From: Fragilariopsis cylindrus CCMP1102
Lineage: Eukaryota > Bacillariophyta > Bacillariophyceae > Bacillariales > Bacillariaceae
Assembly: GCA_900095095.1 (NCBI GenBank)
Contig: FMBT01000441.1
Coordinates: 39,631 to 103,630 of the forward strand
Direction of reading: 5' to 3'
Length of the DNA stretch: 64,000 nt
Shown in pieces: positions 30,899 through 41,039 of this stretch. Position 1 is the first letter of the stretch; every line of letters begins with the position of its first letter. Under the pieces are notes generated by a model. The model was not told the origin of the DNA. It did not search any database and saw only the letters and a program-made list of their open reading frames with translations. Both the position numbers and the translations under genes were made by a program.

Positions 30899-32143
30899 TC
30901 ATTTCATTGATTTACCAATTTCTAATCCCATTGCAAATAAATATAATCCTTGTATAGCCATTGGTGATAATAATTTACCATCTTGATTTTCATCTTGATC
31001 ATCTTGTTGTTTCGTCTTCGTATCTAACATTTGTTGGAAACCATCTTTTAATGAGACACGATGTAGTTTAATATATTCCCCCTCATCGGGATTGGGTTTT
31101 CTATGTTGATCATTATTATACGGATTATCTAAATCCACCACCACTACTACACATTGTACTACCTCATCACAGATACCCGGTGACATACAAACTTGATTAC
31201 TCACAATTGGTACTATCTGACAGGATTCACCCACATATCCAGTTTCTTCCCGTAATTCACGCAATGCAGCTTGGACTGGTGTTTCATCTTGATCAATTAA
31301 TCCAGCAGGGAATTCTAATGTAGTACGTCCTAATGGTGGACGAAATTGTTCTACTAATAATGTATCAAATATAGAAGAATCTGTGGAGAAGTCCTTTGCA
31401 TTTGCATTTGCATCATCTTTAGTAGCATAGGGACGTTTTAATAATGGTATAATAACAACAGCATCCGTAGAATTTTTCGATTGTTTGGTGGTACGTGTGG
31501 CATAATCCCATAATCGATCTTTCCCTTCTTGATCCTGATAGGATAATGTTTCTAATTTTAACCATTTAGTGGATGCCACTGTTTTCGAATTAATTATTCT
31601 GGGTAGAATTTCAGTTTGTTCCCTACTTTCTTTGTTGGTATTGTCGTCATTGTCGACACCTTCTTTGTCATCCTCGGTAGTAGTAGTAGTCGACATTTTC
31701 CTGCTTGTACTTGTACTTGTGCTTATGCTTTTATTGATTCTTTTAGTGAATATTCTTCTATTTGAGTAGACGATGGAAGATTTTCTTGATGATGACAAGA
31801 GAGGAAGGAATGCGGTTACAGTTGCGAAGGTACTAATATTGTTGGTGGTGATGGCAACACTAGCGAGTACTATGCAAAGCAAAAAAATATTAATGGTGGT
31901 CGTGGTCGTGGTGGCTGGTGGTGGAGGTTTTGTTGTACTGTGATAAGATGCATTCCTTCCTTGAGTGTTGTGTTGTGTTGTGTTGTGTTTGATGACGATC
32001 AATGCTGAATGCTGAATGCTGAATGAGTTGCTTGTGATCTTGTGCGAGACTGCCTTGTTGTGATCTAAAAAGAAATCAACGAGCGTACCGTAGAAGAGCA
32101 AAGATTCGATTGACTCTAGATTCATTCCCTCTGCCTTCATCAT
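30899..32143 (-). CDS. Nudix hydrolase, ADP-sugar pyrophosphatase type
   Basis: The catalytic part covers about residues 190-414. The Nudix box is perfect: G-LIDQD-E, seven residues, then RELREETGY, fitting GX5EX7REUXEEXGU. Upstream TLLVEQFRPPLGRTTLEFPAG is the hallmark of ADP-ribose/ADP-sugar pyrophosphatases (NUDT5-like), and the PxS-NQVCMSPG-CDE block agrees. The enzyme hydrolyses nucleoside diphosphate sugars to sugar phosphate and NMP. The N-terminal region holds a hydrophobic segment (INIFLLCIVLASVAITT) and an AF-type site (VTAF-LPL) suggesting plastid import. However, the upstream 80 residues look unlike coding sequence and no Met lies just before the segment, so the true start may use an upstream exon. 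An internal Met (RKMSTTTTTED) could give a cytosolic form. Confidence 0.8.
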   Translation of the reverse strand: MMKAEGMNLESIESLLFYGTLVDFFLDHNKAVSHKITSNSFSIQHSALIVIKHNTTQHNTQGRNASYHSTTKPPPPATTTTTTINIFLLCIVLASVAITTNNISTFATVTAFLPLLSSSRKSSIVYSNRRIFTKRINKSISTSTSTSRKMSTTTTTEDDKEGVDNDDNTNKESREQTEILPRIINSKTVASTKWLKLETLSYQDQEGKDRLWDYATRTTKQSKNSTDAVVIIPLLKRPYATKDDANANAKDFSTDSSIFDTLLVEQFRPPLGRTTLEFPAGLIDQDETPVQAALRELREETGYVGESCQIVPIVSNQVCMSPGICDEVVQCVVVVVDLDNPYNNDQHRKPNPDEGEYIKLHRVSLKDGFQQMLDTKTKQQDDQDENQDGKLLSPMAIQGLYLFAMGLEIGKSMK

Positions 32144-32328
32144 TCGCTTGTTTGGCGTGTTGCGTTGTTCGTGTCATCTCAAACATCGTCCCACGAAAGA
32201 ATGCATAAAAAATCTTTGACTATTTTGAATCTGTTTTTCTTTCAATGAACGCCTTACACGTGTAATAATATACAGTTATCCGATCAAGAATAGAACAGGA
32301 CCAGCCACCATCCAAAGATATGATAATC
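32144..32328. other. Upstream spacer
   Basis: No gene. Within the 5' part of the preceding gene lie TGTTG and GAATGCT short tandem repeats (about 31962-32025). Confidence 0.5.
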
Positions 32329-32554
32329 TACTTCCTCCGTGCAACGCTTAATTCACCTTCGCTATCGTTTGAAAATTTAGAGCGTGTAAAAGCACACTAA
32401 AACCTTAAAATATTTTGATCTGCTCACAAAATAGAGGGTTAAAGTCACAAGTTTCCCTCATCCTCCTTGCAAATTTCGTAATTGAACGTCTTCATTAAGC
32501 GCAAAATTTTTCAAACGATAGCGCAAGTGAATTAAGCGTTGCACGGAGGAAGTA
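32329..32554. mobile_element. Stowaway-like MITE, complete
   Basis: TA target duplications on both sides. The left end TA-CTTCCTCCGTGCAACG continues with CTTAATTCAC, and the right end is GTGAATTAAG, then CGTTGCACGGAGGAAG-TA. This is a perfect inverted repeat of 26 bp or more. Subterminal TATCGTTTGAAAATTT and AAATTTTTCAAACGATA are also inverted, extending the palindrome. 226 bp, non-coding. It is the best-preserved member of the family in this window. Confidence 0.9.
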
Positions 32555-32974
32555 CTAAGCAATATTGCTGACTTCAGCCCGTCACCGTACTTTACTACAG
32601 TAAACAAACGGAGGGAAGGATTATATATTTTAATCCCGGGAATTTTTGACACGACAAGCACACTTTCAACTTTGGACAGCACGACTCAGATTTAATGTTT
32701 CTTTTTTGAATACAAAATTCATAAAATTAATATTAAATCATAACTACACAAATCACATACGGTTATCTTATTCACTACTACTATATCTGTCGTAACCAAC
32801 GAGAGGTAAACAAACACTGGGTTTCGATTTTTTTAATACCTCATAGAAAGAAAACAAATACAAGGTCAACCAACTCTAGTTACTAGTAGCACAAAGGCAG
32901 ACAAAACCGCAGGAGGAGGCACTAGCACGGCAACGGCAACGACATCAGCGGCGACACCTCATACTCATCAAAAG
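32555..32974. other. Upstream region of the TMCO4-like gene
   Basis: AT-rich; a CAACGGCAACGACATCAGC repeat-like stretch lies just before the start. No gene recognised. Confidence 0.5.
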
Positions 32975-35761
32975 ATGGATAAGAAACAGAATAATAGTAT
33001 GACAAGACTTCGTCGACCCCATGATGATCTCATTCCTAGTGAACAGGATCGAAAAGCAACTATCGGTTGTCTGGCGGCCGTACTAAACATTATGTTTACA
33101 CATCAATTATGTAATATTCAACCACCACCACCACCACCACCACTATCACAATCATCATCATCACAATCATCACAGCAAACATCGTCGTCGTCAGTGACAG
33201 CAACAGCAGAATCATCAGCAGGTTGTGTTGATGTTGATGTTGATGGTAGTGTATCATCAAATAATAGAAGGACAAAAGAATTCCAAGAAGAACTTTTATT
33301 GATGTCCACAGAATTATTATATCTGAATCCTGCAACTCATGCGGAAGAATATTTACCAATTCTTACATCAACAACAAAAACAACATTATCATTAGAACAA
33401 CTTTTATTAGATCCATTCCTATCATCTTTTAGTAGTGCAGAAGGTGGATTCCAATGTATATCATTATTATTATTTCGTTTTCTGTTACTAAGTAATAATA
33501 ATGATAGCAATGATAATGTTGAGATTGACAATGGCAATGACAATGGCAATGGCAATGGCGAGCAGAAAAGAAAGTCGAAAAAAACTATTATTGGGTACGA
33601 TGCTAGAGTACGATATGCATTTAAATATTTATCAGTATCAATCTTCAAATATTTGGATTTACAACGTGAAAGGAATAGTAGTGATAAAAGTAGTCACTAT
33701 TATGCATTCACATCATCGACATCAGCAACATCTTATGCAACACGAAAATTTGAAGCACTTGAAGATAGTATTTCATATCGTCTTTTTATTATATCATCTA
33801 AACAACAACAAATAATCCTTGATGTAGCAGCAGCAGCAACTGCGGAACAAGACAACAACAACAGCAACAGCAGTAATAATGATCCATTTTCTTTATCCAA
33901 ATTAAAATGTCATTCAAATCCGATGCAGAAAAAGAAAAAATCAATAGGAAGGAATGTATCACGTGGATTAAAAATTGGTGGTGCTGCAGTAGTTGGTGGT
34001 ACGTTAATTGCTATAACAGGTGGAATAGCTGTTCCTGCAATTGTTGGTGGTATTGCAGCTATTGCTGGTATAACAGCAAGTGTTACTGCCATTGTTGGTA
34101 TAAGCTTGTTAATCATACCAGCAACAGTCACAGTTTTTGGTGTCGGGAGTAGTATATTAGTTGCAACTAAAATGAGTAAAAGAACAAAGGGACTAACTGA
34201 ATTTGATATTATTCATCATCCTCATACTCAAAGTACAAACAATAATAATAATAAGCAACAGGAACAACCAAAATTATCACGAACGATTTGTATTAATGGT
34301 TGGTTAACTGATGAATATGATTTCGAACGACCATTTGGTGTTACACCTAAGTTACTTACTAATAAAAAAGAATTACTCTGTCGATTCTGTTCAATATATG
34401 CACCACAGGTCATACCAGAATGTGATAATATACTTCAAGAATGGAAAGGTAAAGAAAATGAATTATGGGATATCCTAAAATCAGCGTATGGCAAAGATCC
34501 AAATTCACTTTTACCAATCGATAGTAATGAAAATGCTATGATGCTTTCAATTGACGAAAACAAATCAATCGATTCAATGATAGGAAATATGATGGGTATA
34601 CAGGTACTATCATTATTCAAGGAGGAGGAAGAGAAAACGAAGAAAGACAGTAACAACAATCGTCCTCTACATCCAGTAAATCTACTCGACGATGTTTTGT
34701 CAGGTAAGAATAAGAACAATATTACAAGGACATCCAAGAAAAGTAGTAGTAGTAGAAGTAGTAACAGAGATCTAAAGAGAGCTGATGATGATGATGTCGT
34801 TAACAACAAGAAGTATCGTTCTTATATGGCATGGGATTTCCAATCTAAATATAGTGGTATGGAATTGTATACAATTGCTTGGGAGAAAGATCTATTGATT
34901 CAATTACGTGGATCTGCTAGAGACGTACAAAAAGATTTAGCCACAAAGGGTGCTGAATTGGCAATAAAGAAAACAATTTTTGCATCATTGATGACAGCTG
35001 TTGCAATACCTGCAACATTATTAGGTCTAACAGGTATCATTGATGAAAAATGGACGTTAGTAGCTGAACGTGCTGATGAGGCTGGAATATTACTAGCAGA
35101 ATCATTATTAAAAAGTGATGCCGGGCATCGACCCGTAAATTTAATTGGAATTTCCTTTGGTGCTCGAATGATCATTTCTTGTCTATCCGAACTTGCTCGT
35201 CATCAAAAGAAATGGGAAAAACACCAGCAACAACAACAACAGCAGGAAAGTAACATGAGCAGCGGGAGCAACAGTCAACGCTTTAGTAGTAATAGTAGTA
35301 ACAGAAGAGGATCATCAGTACTATTAAAAGCTGGTGATTCAATCCGAAAAAGCATCAGTAGTAGTGTGACATCAAAAGTAGGAGGAGGCTCGTCATCTAG
35401 CACATCAAAAGTAAACAACCCCGATAGTATCTATCTCAGAGAACCAGCTAGTATTATTGAGAATGTAATATTAATGGGTTGTCCGTCCTCAATCAAATCA
35501 CCATCATGGAAAATAATTCGTGGGATGGTTGCCGGTAAATTAATTAATTGCTACTGTAAAAATGATATGATGCTTGCATTAATGTATCGTATCAAAAACC
35601 CAACCAAGTTATTTACTCCACCTGCAGGAATAACCGAGATAAAGAATACAGGTATAATCAATTATGATGTTTCTAATTTAGTTTCCAACCATGGTGAGTA
35701 TCGACTTGCTGTAAATGATATCCTTGATTTAGTCGGATTCGATCAACCAGGATTCAAGTAA
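32975..35761 (+). CDS. TMCO4/DUF726-type alpha/beta hydrolase membrane protein
   Basis: A single intact frame of 928 residues. The N-terminal region (RKATIGCLAAVLNIMF, poly-Pro, Ser-rich) precedes a Gly/Ala/Ile-rich membrane hairpin at about residues 330-395 (LKIGGAAVVGGTLIAITGG, IPATVTVFGVGSSILV). The domain continues with RTICINGWLTDEYDF, MAWDFQSKYSGMELYTIAWE and WTLVAERADEAG. The nucleophile elbow HRPVNLIGISFGARMI (GISFG) lies near residue 725. This order (glycine hairpin, Gly-Trp-Leu strand, WE-L, G-S-x-G elbow) is that of TMCO4/DUF726 proteins, putative hydrolases of internal membranes. Ser/Asn/Gln runs interrupt the domain, notably at 555-600 and 750-800. The substrate is unknown. A later segment, NVILMGCPSS, fits another core strand. 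Confidence 0.8.
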   Translation: MDKKQNNSMTRLRRPHDDLIPSEQDRKATIGCLAAVLNIMFTHQLCNIQPPPPPPPLSQSSSSQSSQQTSSSSVTATAESSAGCVDVDVDGSVSSNNRRTKEFQEELLLMSTELLYLNPATHAEEYLPILTSTTKTTLSLEQLLLDPFLSSFSSAEGGFQCISLLLFRFLLLSNNNDSNDNVEIDNGNDNGNGNGEQKRKSKKTIIGYDARVRYAFKYLSVSIFKYLDLQRERNSSDKSSHYYAFTSSTSATSYATRKFEALEDSISYRLFIISSKQQQIILDVAAAATAEQDNNNSNSSNNDPFSLSKLKCHSNPMQKKKKSIGRNVSRGLKIGGAAVVGGTLIAITGGIAVPAIVGGIAAIAGITASVTAIVGISLLIIPATVTVFGVGSSILVATKMSKRTKGLTEFDIIHHPHTQSTNNNNNKQQEQPKLSRTICINGWLTDEYDFERPFGVTPKLLTNKKELLCRFCSIYAPQVIPECDNILQEWKGKENELWDILKSAYGKDPNSLLPIDSNENAMMLSIDENKSIDSMIGNMMGIQVLSLFKEEEEKTKKDSNNNRPLHPVNLLDDVLSGKNKNNITRTSKKSSSSRSSNRDLKRADDDDVVNNKKYRSYMAWDFQSKYSGMELYTIAWEKDLLIQLRGSARDVQKDLATKGAELAIKKTIFASLMTAVAIPATLLGLTGIIDEKWTLVAERADEAGILLAESLLKSDAGHRPVNLIGISFGARMIISCLSELARHQKKWEKHQQQQQQQESNMSSGSNSQRFSSNSSNRRGSSVLLKAGDSIRKSISSSVTSKVGGGSSSSTSKVNNPDSIYLREPASIIENVILMGCPSSIKSPSWKIIRGMVAGKLINCYCKNDMMLALMYRIKNPTKLFTPPAGITEIKNTGIINYDVSNLVSNHGEYRLAVNDILDLVGFDQPGFK

Positions 35762-36002
35762 TTAGTAAGCTACATGTAGTAGCACAGGAAAAAAAGAATG
35801 TCTGCTCGATTACAAAAAAAAGATCGAATGGAAAGGTTTACTTACTCGTTCATCACTCATTACGACAACAAGCTAATGCAATGTACCGCTTTAACGGATA
35901 AAGAATAATATGCTGGCGCGAGTAATGTAGTAGTGTAAATTAATTTTACCTATTCTACTATTCATTTATTTTACTATTTATTTATATTGCAGCCAACACC
36001 CT
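35762..36002. other. 3' spacer
   Basis: AT-rich 3' flank; the words TTTATTTTACTATTTATTTATATT near 35965 recur near 38860-38910, so the 3' flanks of two genes share sequence. Confidence 0.5.
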
Positions 36003-38160
36003 TTAACTTTTCTATTTGGGGGACTTCCTGAAAACCTAGTGTTTCTAATTAACTATTTTTTGAATCTCTAAAATTAGTGTAACTGGTTGTAATTAATAAT
36101 CCCCCCAAATTAGCATAGAGGGGGCCCCGAAAATCAAATGTATTTGGGGTCACAACAATTTGTAGTGGACAAAATATTTCGTACAAAAATATTGTTTATG
36201 TACTACAATACACTAATATCTTGTTTGAAAGTGTTGCAGAGGACAACACTGGATGGGTTGGGTGTAGTAACATCCACATAGTGGACTAGAACATTGTGTT
36301 TGCCTCCAGCAACTTTTCTATTCCTGTGGTTGAGGAATAAAACTCATTTTGCTGTTGTGGAAGGCACACAAGAAAAAAAACTAACTGATTTTTGATAAGA
36401 GATAAACCACAAAATATCTTGTTTGAAAGTGTTGCAGAGGACAACACTGGATGGGTTGGGTGTAGTAGCATCCACATAGTGGACTAGAACATTGTGTTTG
36501 CCTCCAGCAACTTTTCCATTCCTATGGTTGAGGAATAAAACTCATTTTGCTCCTGTGGAAGGCACACAAAAAAAAACTAACTGATTTTTGATAAGGGTTA
36601 GGGTCCATGTAGTAGCATCCACATAGTGGACTAGAACATTGTGTTTGCCTCCTGCAACTTTTCTATTCCTGTGGTTGAGGAATAAAATTCATTTCACTTT
36701 TATGGCAGACACACAAAGAACATGATTTTTGATAGAAATTTATTGAACACAAAATATCTCATTTGAAAGGATTGCAGACAACAAAAACAGATGGGTCTAG
36801 CGCGCAAACATTCTGAAAGCGCACTTGAACATTTTACTTTCCTCCTACTATCCCTGGTGGTCCATCATCACTTCACTATAGTAATTCTGATTGGTATCAT
36901 CTTTCACTCACAATTTTCTCTCACAAAATCTCCAGTGGAGTTTGGTTACTGGAGTATTAAACAACTTTGAATAATAAGATGAATAGCTTCTCCTTAGGTT
37001 CTACAACCAGCATGGTGCACCAAAATACCACCCAGTCATCCATCTCATCCCCATAGGGGATGAACCAAGGGTCATGATCCCTCATACATACCTTACAACA
37101 TTGCATTTTGGCCAATATGTCATATTTCCATGCCCAAAGTATCATTCAGAAATAGGCTGCAATAACATCAAAAGGGAATGGACCATGGTTTGAACACTCT
37201 GATACCTTTCATATGCATATGGTCAAAACACATTAATCATACTTGAACATTTGCCATATTGGTGGTGTGCTGGGGTGGGGAACATTAAAATAGACATAAA
37301 ATAGCCCAAAATGCACACATTGAAAAAATATATGAGATGCTACCGCATCCATACCAGGTATGTTGAGTCCCAAATAAATAGCTAGGCATCAGCATAATTC
37401 ATAAAGGTTTTTGATTCTATCATTGCTTAGGTATTCATACATATATTTGGGGTGTCACGGGTCAAAACCAACCGCTATTAAAACACACAATTTCTCTAAG
37501 TGCCAAGTGCGCATGTAATCAAGGCCGTGATGCACCATCAATGCAGACCTAATAACTTTGAAAGACTATATGGAGCTCAACATTATACCTATGGGTACAA
37601 GGTCCAACTATTGCTTAGGGCTGTAGGGAGGTTAGGAAGGTGTCAAGGTGTGCTAAGCCCCAAAAAGGGTCATTTAGGCCCCAAAACAGGTTTTCCCCCT
37701 TTAGCGCCCACATCAGCATGGTCCTGCTCATAGCTTGCCAAGTTTATATTGCCCTTGGTATAACGGTTAACCCCATGTGCTTACTTTGGGATCTTTCATC
37801 CCTTTGAGTGTGTACTAGGTCACATACCCCCCCAAATGGGCCATTTTCCCATGTCCTAGGCTGCATCACACCCTTTGCTTCACCACCTTCAAGTGTGATA
37901 AACACATACCTAGAGCCCAAAGTCTGGTCCAGGTATCCACCCTATGCATATTAAGCTCAGATTATACCATCTAATTGGGACTTTATACATGCTAGGATTG
38001 GTTAGAATGCCAGAAAGTGAAGTGTTACAGCTACAGGTAGCAAGTACCACAGGACATGATTTAGTGTTTTTAAAATAAAAATAAATAAGTACAAGTCTTT
38101 CCTTTGACGAGAAGTTGCCGGTGTTGATAAATAAGACTTTTTTTGCACAAAAGTCTTCGT
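36003..38160. repeat. 2-kb dispersed repeat, copy 1
   Basis: About 2 kb matching 61730-63655 in the same orientation over nearly all its length. Shared landmarks in order: AACTTTTCTATT; AATAATCCCCC-AAATTAGCATAGAG; GTGTTGCAGAGGACAACACTGG; GGTTCTACAACCAGCATGG; ATACCTATG-GTACAAGGTCC; GGTCATTTAGGCCCCAAAAC; CCAGAAAGTG; a T-rich end with AAAAGTCTT. No long frame and no recognised protein, so it is a non-coding or long-dead mobile element. It contains an internal array (next entry). It ends about 60 bp before the MAPEG gene and may supply that gene's promoter. Confidence 0.85.
36207..36830. repeat. About 198-bp tandem array inside the dispersed repeat
   Basis: Units begin AAAATATCTTGTTTGAAAGT near 36213, 36411 and 36750. 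They contain ACATAGTGGACTAGAACATT and TTCCTGTGGTTGAGGAATAAA; one partial unit starts near 36605. The second copy of the element (62096-62390) carries about two units of the same array, so unit number differs between copies. Confidence 0.8.
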
Positions 38161-38219
38161 GTTTTAATCAAAACTAAAAGCGCAGAAACTCATCAACACC
38201 ACAATAAAGAATCATTATC

Positions 38220-38731
38220 ATGGACGGATACGACACTCCCTGTTTGTACCAGCTACAAGCTCCTTCTTTCTGGTCGTGGGTGTGGCCACTGCCATCAAAG
38301 AACAAGTCAAGTCGCGGTATGCTGCCAAGGATGATAATGGAAAGCCACTCTACGAGCACCCCTACCGACCCTGGATCGAGATTGACCCCAAATACAAGGA
38401 ACAAGGAGACAGGGCTTGGAGAGCCTTTAAAATGTGCGAAAATGTCAAGGAATGGACCGTCTTTAGTATGCCATTGGTATGGATTATTGCTATGTTTGGA
38501 AGCTCGCTGCCATATGTCGAGGATTCGTATGTCAACTACTTCTTGGCAGCAACCAGTGTCCTATACGCTTATGCGAACCACCAATTCATTTTTGGATACT
38601 TGGAATCACCAGAGAAGCGCATGAAGGGCTTTAAGCTACGCATGCTAGTCTTCAAGCTATGGTTGCTGGGATCTGGACTATCCTTGTTGGGATATGGTCT
38701 GACTACTGCCGCAGCGAAGCTTTCTGCATAG
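38220..38731 (+). CDS. MAPEG-family membrane protein
   Basis: About 170 residues. After MDGYDTP the frame must shift near 38241, as if one C were missing from a CCC run. Reading then continues LFVPATSSFFLVVGVATAIK (first membrane segment), a polar loop, and the MAPEG core: AWRAFKMCENVKEWTVFSMP, LVWIIAMFGSS, YFLAATSVLYAYANHQFIFG, and a last segment (LWLLGSGLSLLGYGLTTAA). The CEN-KEW-F-P and R/N-H-Y-G-Y patterns match membrane-associated proteins in eicosanoid and glutathione metabolism: microsomal glutathione S-transferase, leukotriene C4 synthase and FLAP. Codons are clearly richer in C/G at third positions than neighbours. It starts about 60 bp after the end of the dispersed repeat. Confidence 0.65.
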
Positions 38732-38907
38732 GATAGGATAGCGATGAAACAACAAAGATCAACAACAAGTACTACCACTTAAACAGATTTAAAAAAAAAA
38801 CTGGCGCTAGTACTTGTAGTATAAATTAATTGTGCTTTATTTTATTTTACTATTTGCTTTATATATTTTACTATTTATTTATATTATATATACTTTATTT
38901 TACTATT

Positions 38908-40430
38908 TTATTTATTATGCAATCCATCCCATTCATCAATTGTCATTGATTTACCAGTTTGTACACGTAACCATCGACCATGTAATTCTTCATTATCACA
39001 TTTCGATACACAATCTAATGCAGCTTTGGGACTTGCAAAGTATATACCACAATATCCTTTACTACGATTGGAATCTTCAAATTTTGGAAATAATACAGAT
39101 TTAATTAAATGCTGTTGTTGAGTTTGATCTTTTGAATTATCACCACTACCATTACCATTACCTCCTAACTTTGATTGAATAAATTCTTTAATATCATTTT
39201 CGGTTGTATCATAATTTAATCCAAATACACGTACACATAATGGTTGTTTTTCTTTTCTATTATTTCCTCCTTGATAATTACTATTTGTATTTGATCTCTT
39301 GTTGGAAACATCGCCGTCGTCTTCGTCTTCGTGATTATCATTATCATGTTTACGTTTTTTACTATTTTGTTTTGTTTTAATTGCCTTCTTATCAAGTGCA
39401 ATCTTTTGTAATTCTAAATCATGTTTGTATACACATTTATCACCCTTACGACATTTACCTTTTGTTTTCCAATTAATACAATCCTTTAATGAATTTGGAA
39501 TTTTACTTTTACTTTTGGTACTTTCAGACTTGTTGTTGGACCTGTCATCATCTTTCTTCGTGTTGTCGTTCTTTTTTTCTGATTCTGGTACTACACATTC
39601 AAAATCATGTGAATATAAACATTCGTCACCCTTCTCACATTTGCCTTTCTTTTTATAGATAAAACATTTACCATTCCTTTTTCTTTTAATTTGTTTTAAT
39701 TCTTCTGGTGTTAAATCTTCATCTTTTTTTAAACAACTACCAATTCCTACATGACGAAATTTACAGTCGTTCCCATATGGACAACGATGTAAATTCCATA
39801 AATAACAGATATCTCTTGCATTATTAGTATTTGCATTATCACTACTACTTGTTGCTGCACCTTCTTCTTTCTTATCACCACCATTTTCATTTTCATTATC
39901 ATCATCATCATATGTGATTGCAACATAGGGACGTAAATACATGGTATATAATTTTTTGGATGTGACTTTACGTCCACCACGTATCGTTTGTAATTTTAAT
40001 GCATCATCGCGATATTTTTCTGTGGAAAATATAATAAAACCAAATCCACGATGTTCAACATCAATGCCATGTTCTCTATCCAAATTACGTTTCTTTATTT
40101 CCTCTTCTTTATCTTTGGAGGATCTTGGTACTTTACTTTCATTATTATCATCATTATTATCATCATCATCATGAGGATAGATCAATTCAACTTTTCAATA
40201 ATGTTCGTATCATTACTACTATTACTACTGTCAGTAGTAGTTCCTGTTTCTGTTGTTCCTGCTAACATCATTTTTTCAATAAGGATTCGTTTCACAGTAT
40301 CTTCTGTAAATTTCGTCGGTACACGTCCAATATATATTTTATGTGTATACTTTTCTTCATCCGGATTATCATTATCATTCGCTGTTGCTGCCGCATCGTC
40401 GTTTTTTTCTTCGTCGTCGTAATTTGTCAT
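38908..40430 (-). CDS. RNA-binding protein: RRM, three CCCH fingers, RRM
   Basis: About 505 residues. RRM1 starts KIYIGRVPTKFTEDTVKRIL and ends RGFGFIIFSTEKYRDDAL. Three CX8CX5CX3H fingers follow: CYLWNLHRCPYGNDCKFRH, CFIYKKKGKCEKGDECLYSH and CINWKTKGKCRKGDKCVYKH. RRM2 begins LCVRVFGLNYDTTENDI and ends GYCGIYFASPKAALDCV with RWLRVQTG. Such combinations bind RNA in processing or decay. The frame breaks at about 40186, acting as one missing base, and splits RRM1; bridging it joins strand 1 to the RNP1-like GFGFIIF. Acidic and Lys-rich linkers suggest nuclear location. Start: Met before DDEEKND, as in many acidic diatom N-termini. Confidence 0.8.
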
Positions 40431-41039
40431 AGTGCAGTGTAGTGTTGTTGCTGATGCTGTTGCTGATGCTGTTGCTGTTGCTGTTGCTGCTGATGATGCT
40501 GACTTCTGCGATTTCGATTTCGTTGAAAACGTTAGGTCAGGTATAAGTAAGTATGTGTATAACAGTAGTAACCGGTACAGTAGTATCGTCTCTTGATAAA
40601 GTTTGATCTATCCTGTCCGCTTTAACGTCCTTCTCGTCGTGCTGTCGCTGTCTGATCTCTGTGTATCATGTGAATGAAAAAGTAAAAAGTAAAATATAAA
40701 CAAGAAAGAATAGCAAGCCAAAGTAAAAAAGCAAGAAGGAAAAAACGCAACAATTATTTGAATGGTCAGCGCCGAAGCAAAATGTCCGTCCGTCCATCAT
40801 CCATGAAACAATCGAATTGTAATCGAATCACGAATATATCGCTCGGGAATCAAAAACATCATTCCATCGCTCACATCGTCAATCGGATAGAAAAAGAAGA
40901 AAGCAAGAAAAAAAAGTACTCTCCTTCCGAGTCAAGAAAAAGAAAAAGAGGAAGAGAAAGAGGAAAGATACGAATATAAGTAATTACACATGCATACAGT
41001 AAGACACAACAGGCAGGAGTGATATGAGGAGGATGCTGG
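40431..41039. other. Divergent upstream region
   Basis: Between the RRM/CCCH gene (minus) and the UvrBC gene (plus). A GCTGTT/GATGCT repeat lies near 40440-40505. A 74-codon Lys/Arg-rich frame at 40758-40979 is not supported by any recognised feature. Confidence 0.5.

Noticed and set aside
36286-37733. Short frames within the 2-kb repeat as protein-coding
   Set aside because: They are under 80 codons, not conserved as open frames in the second copy, and show no motif.
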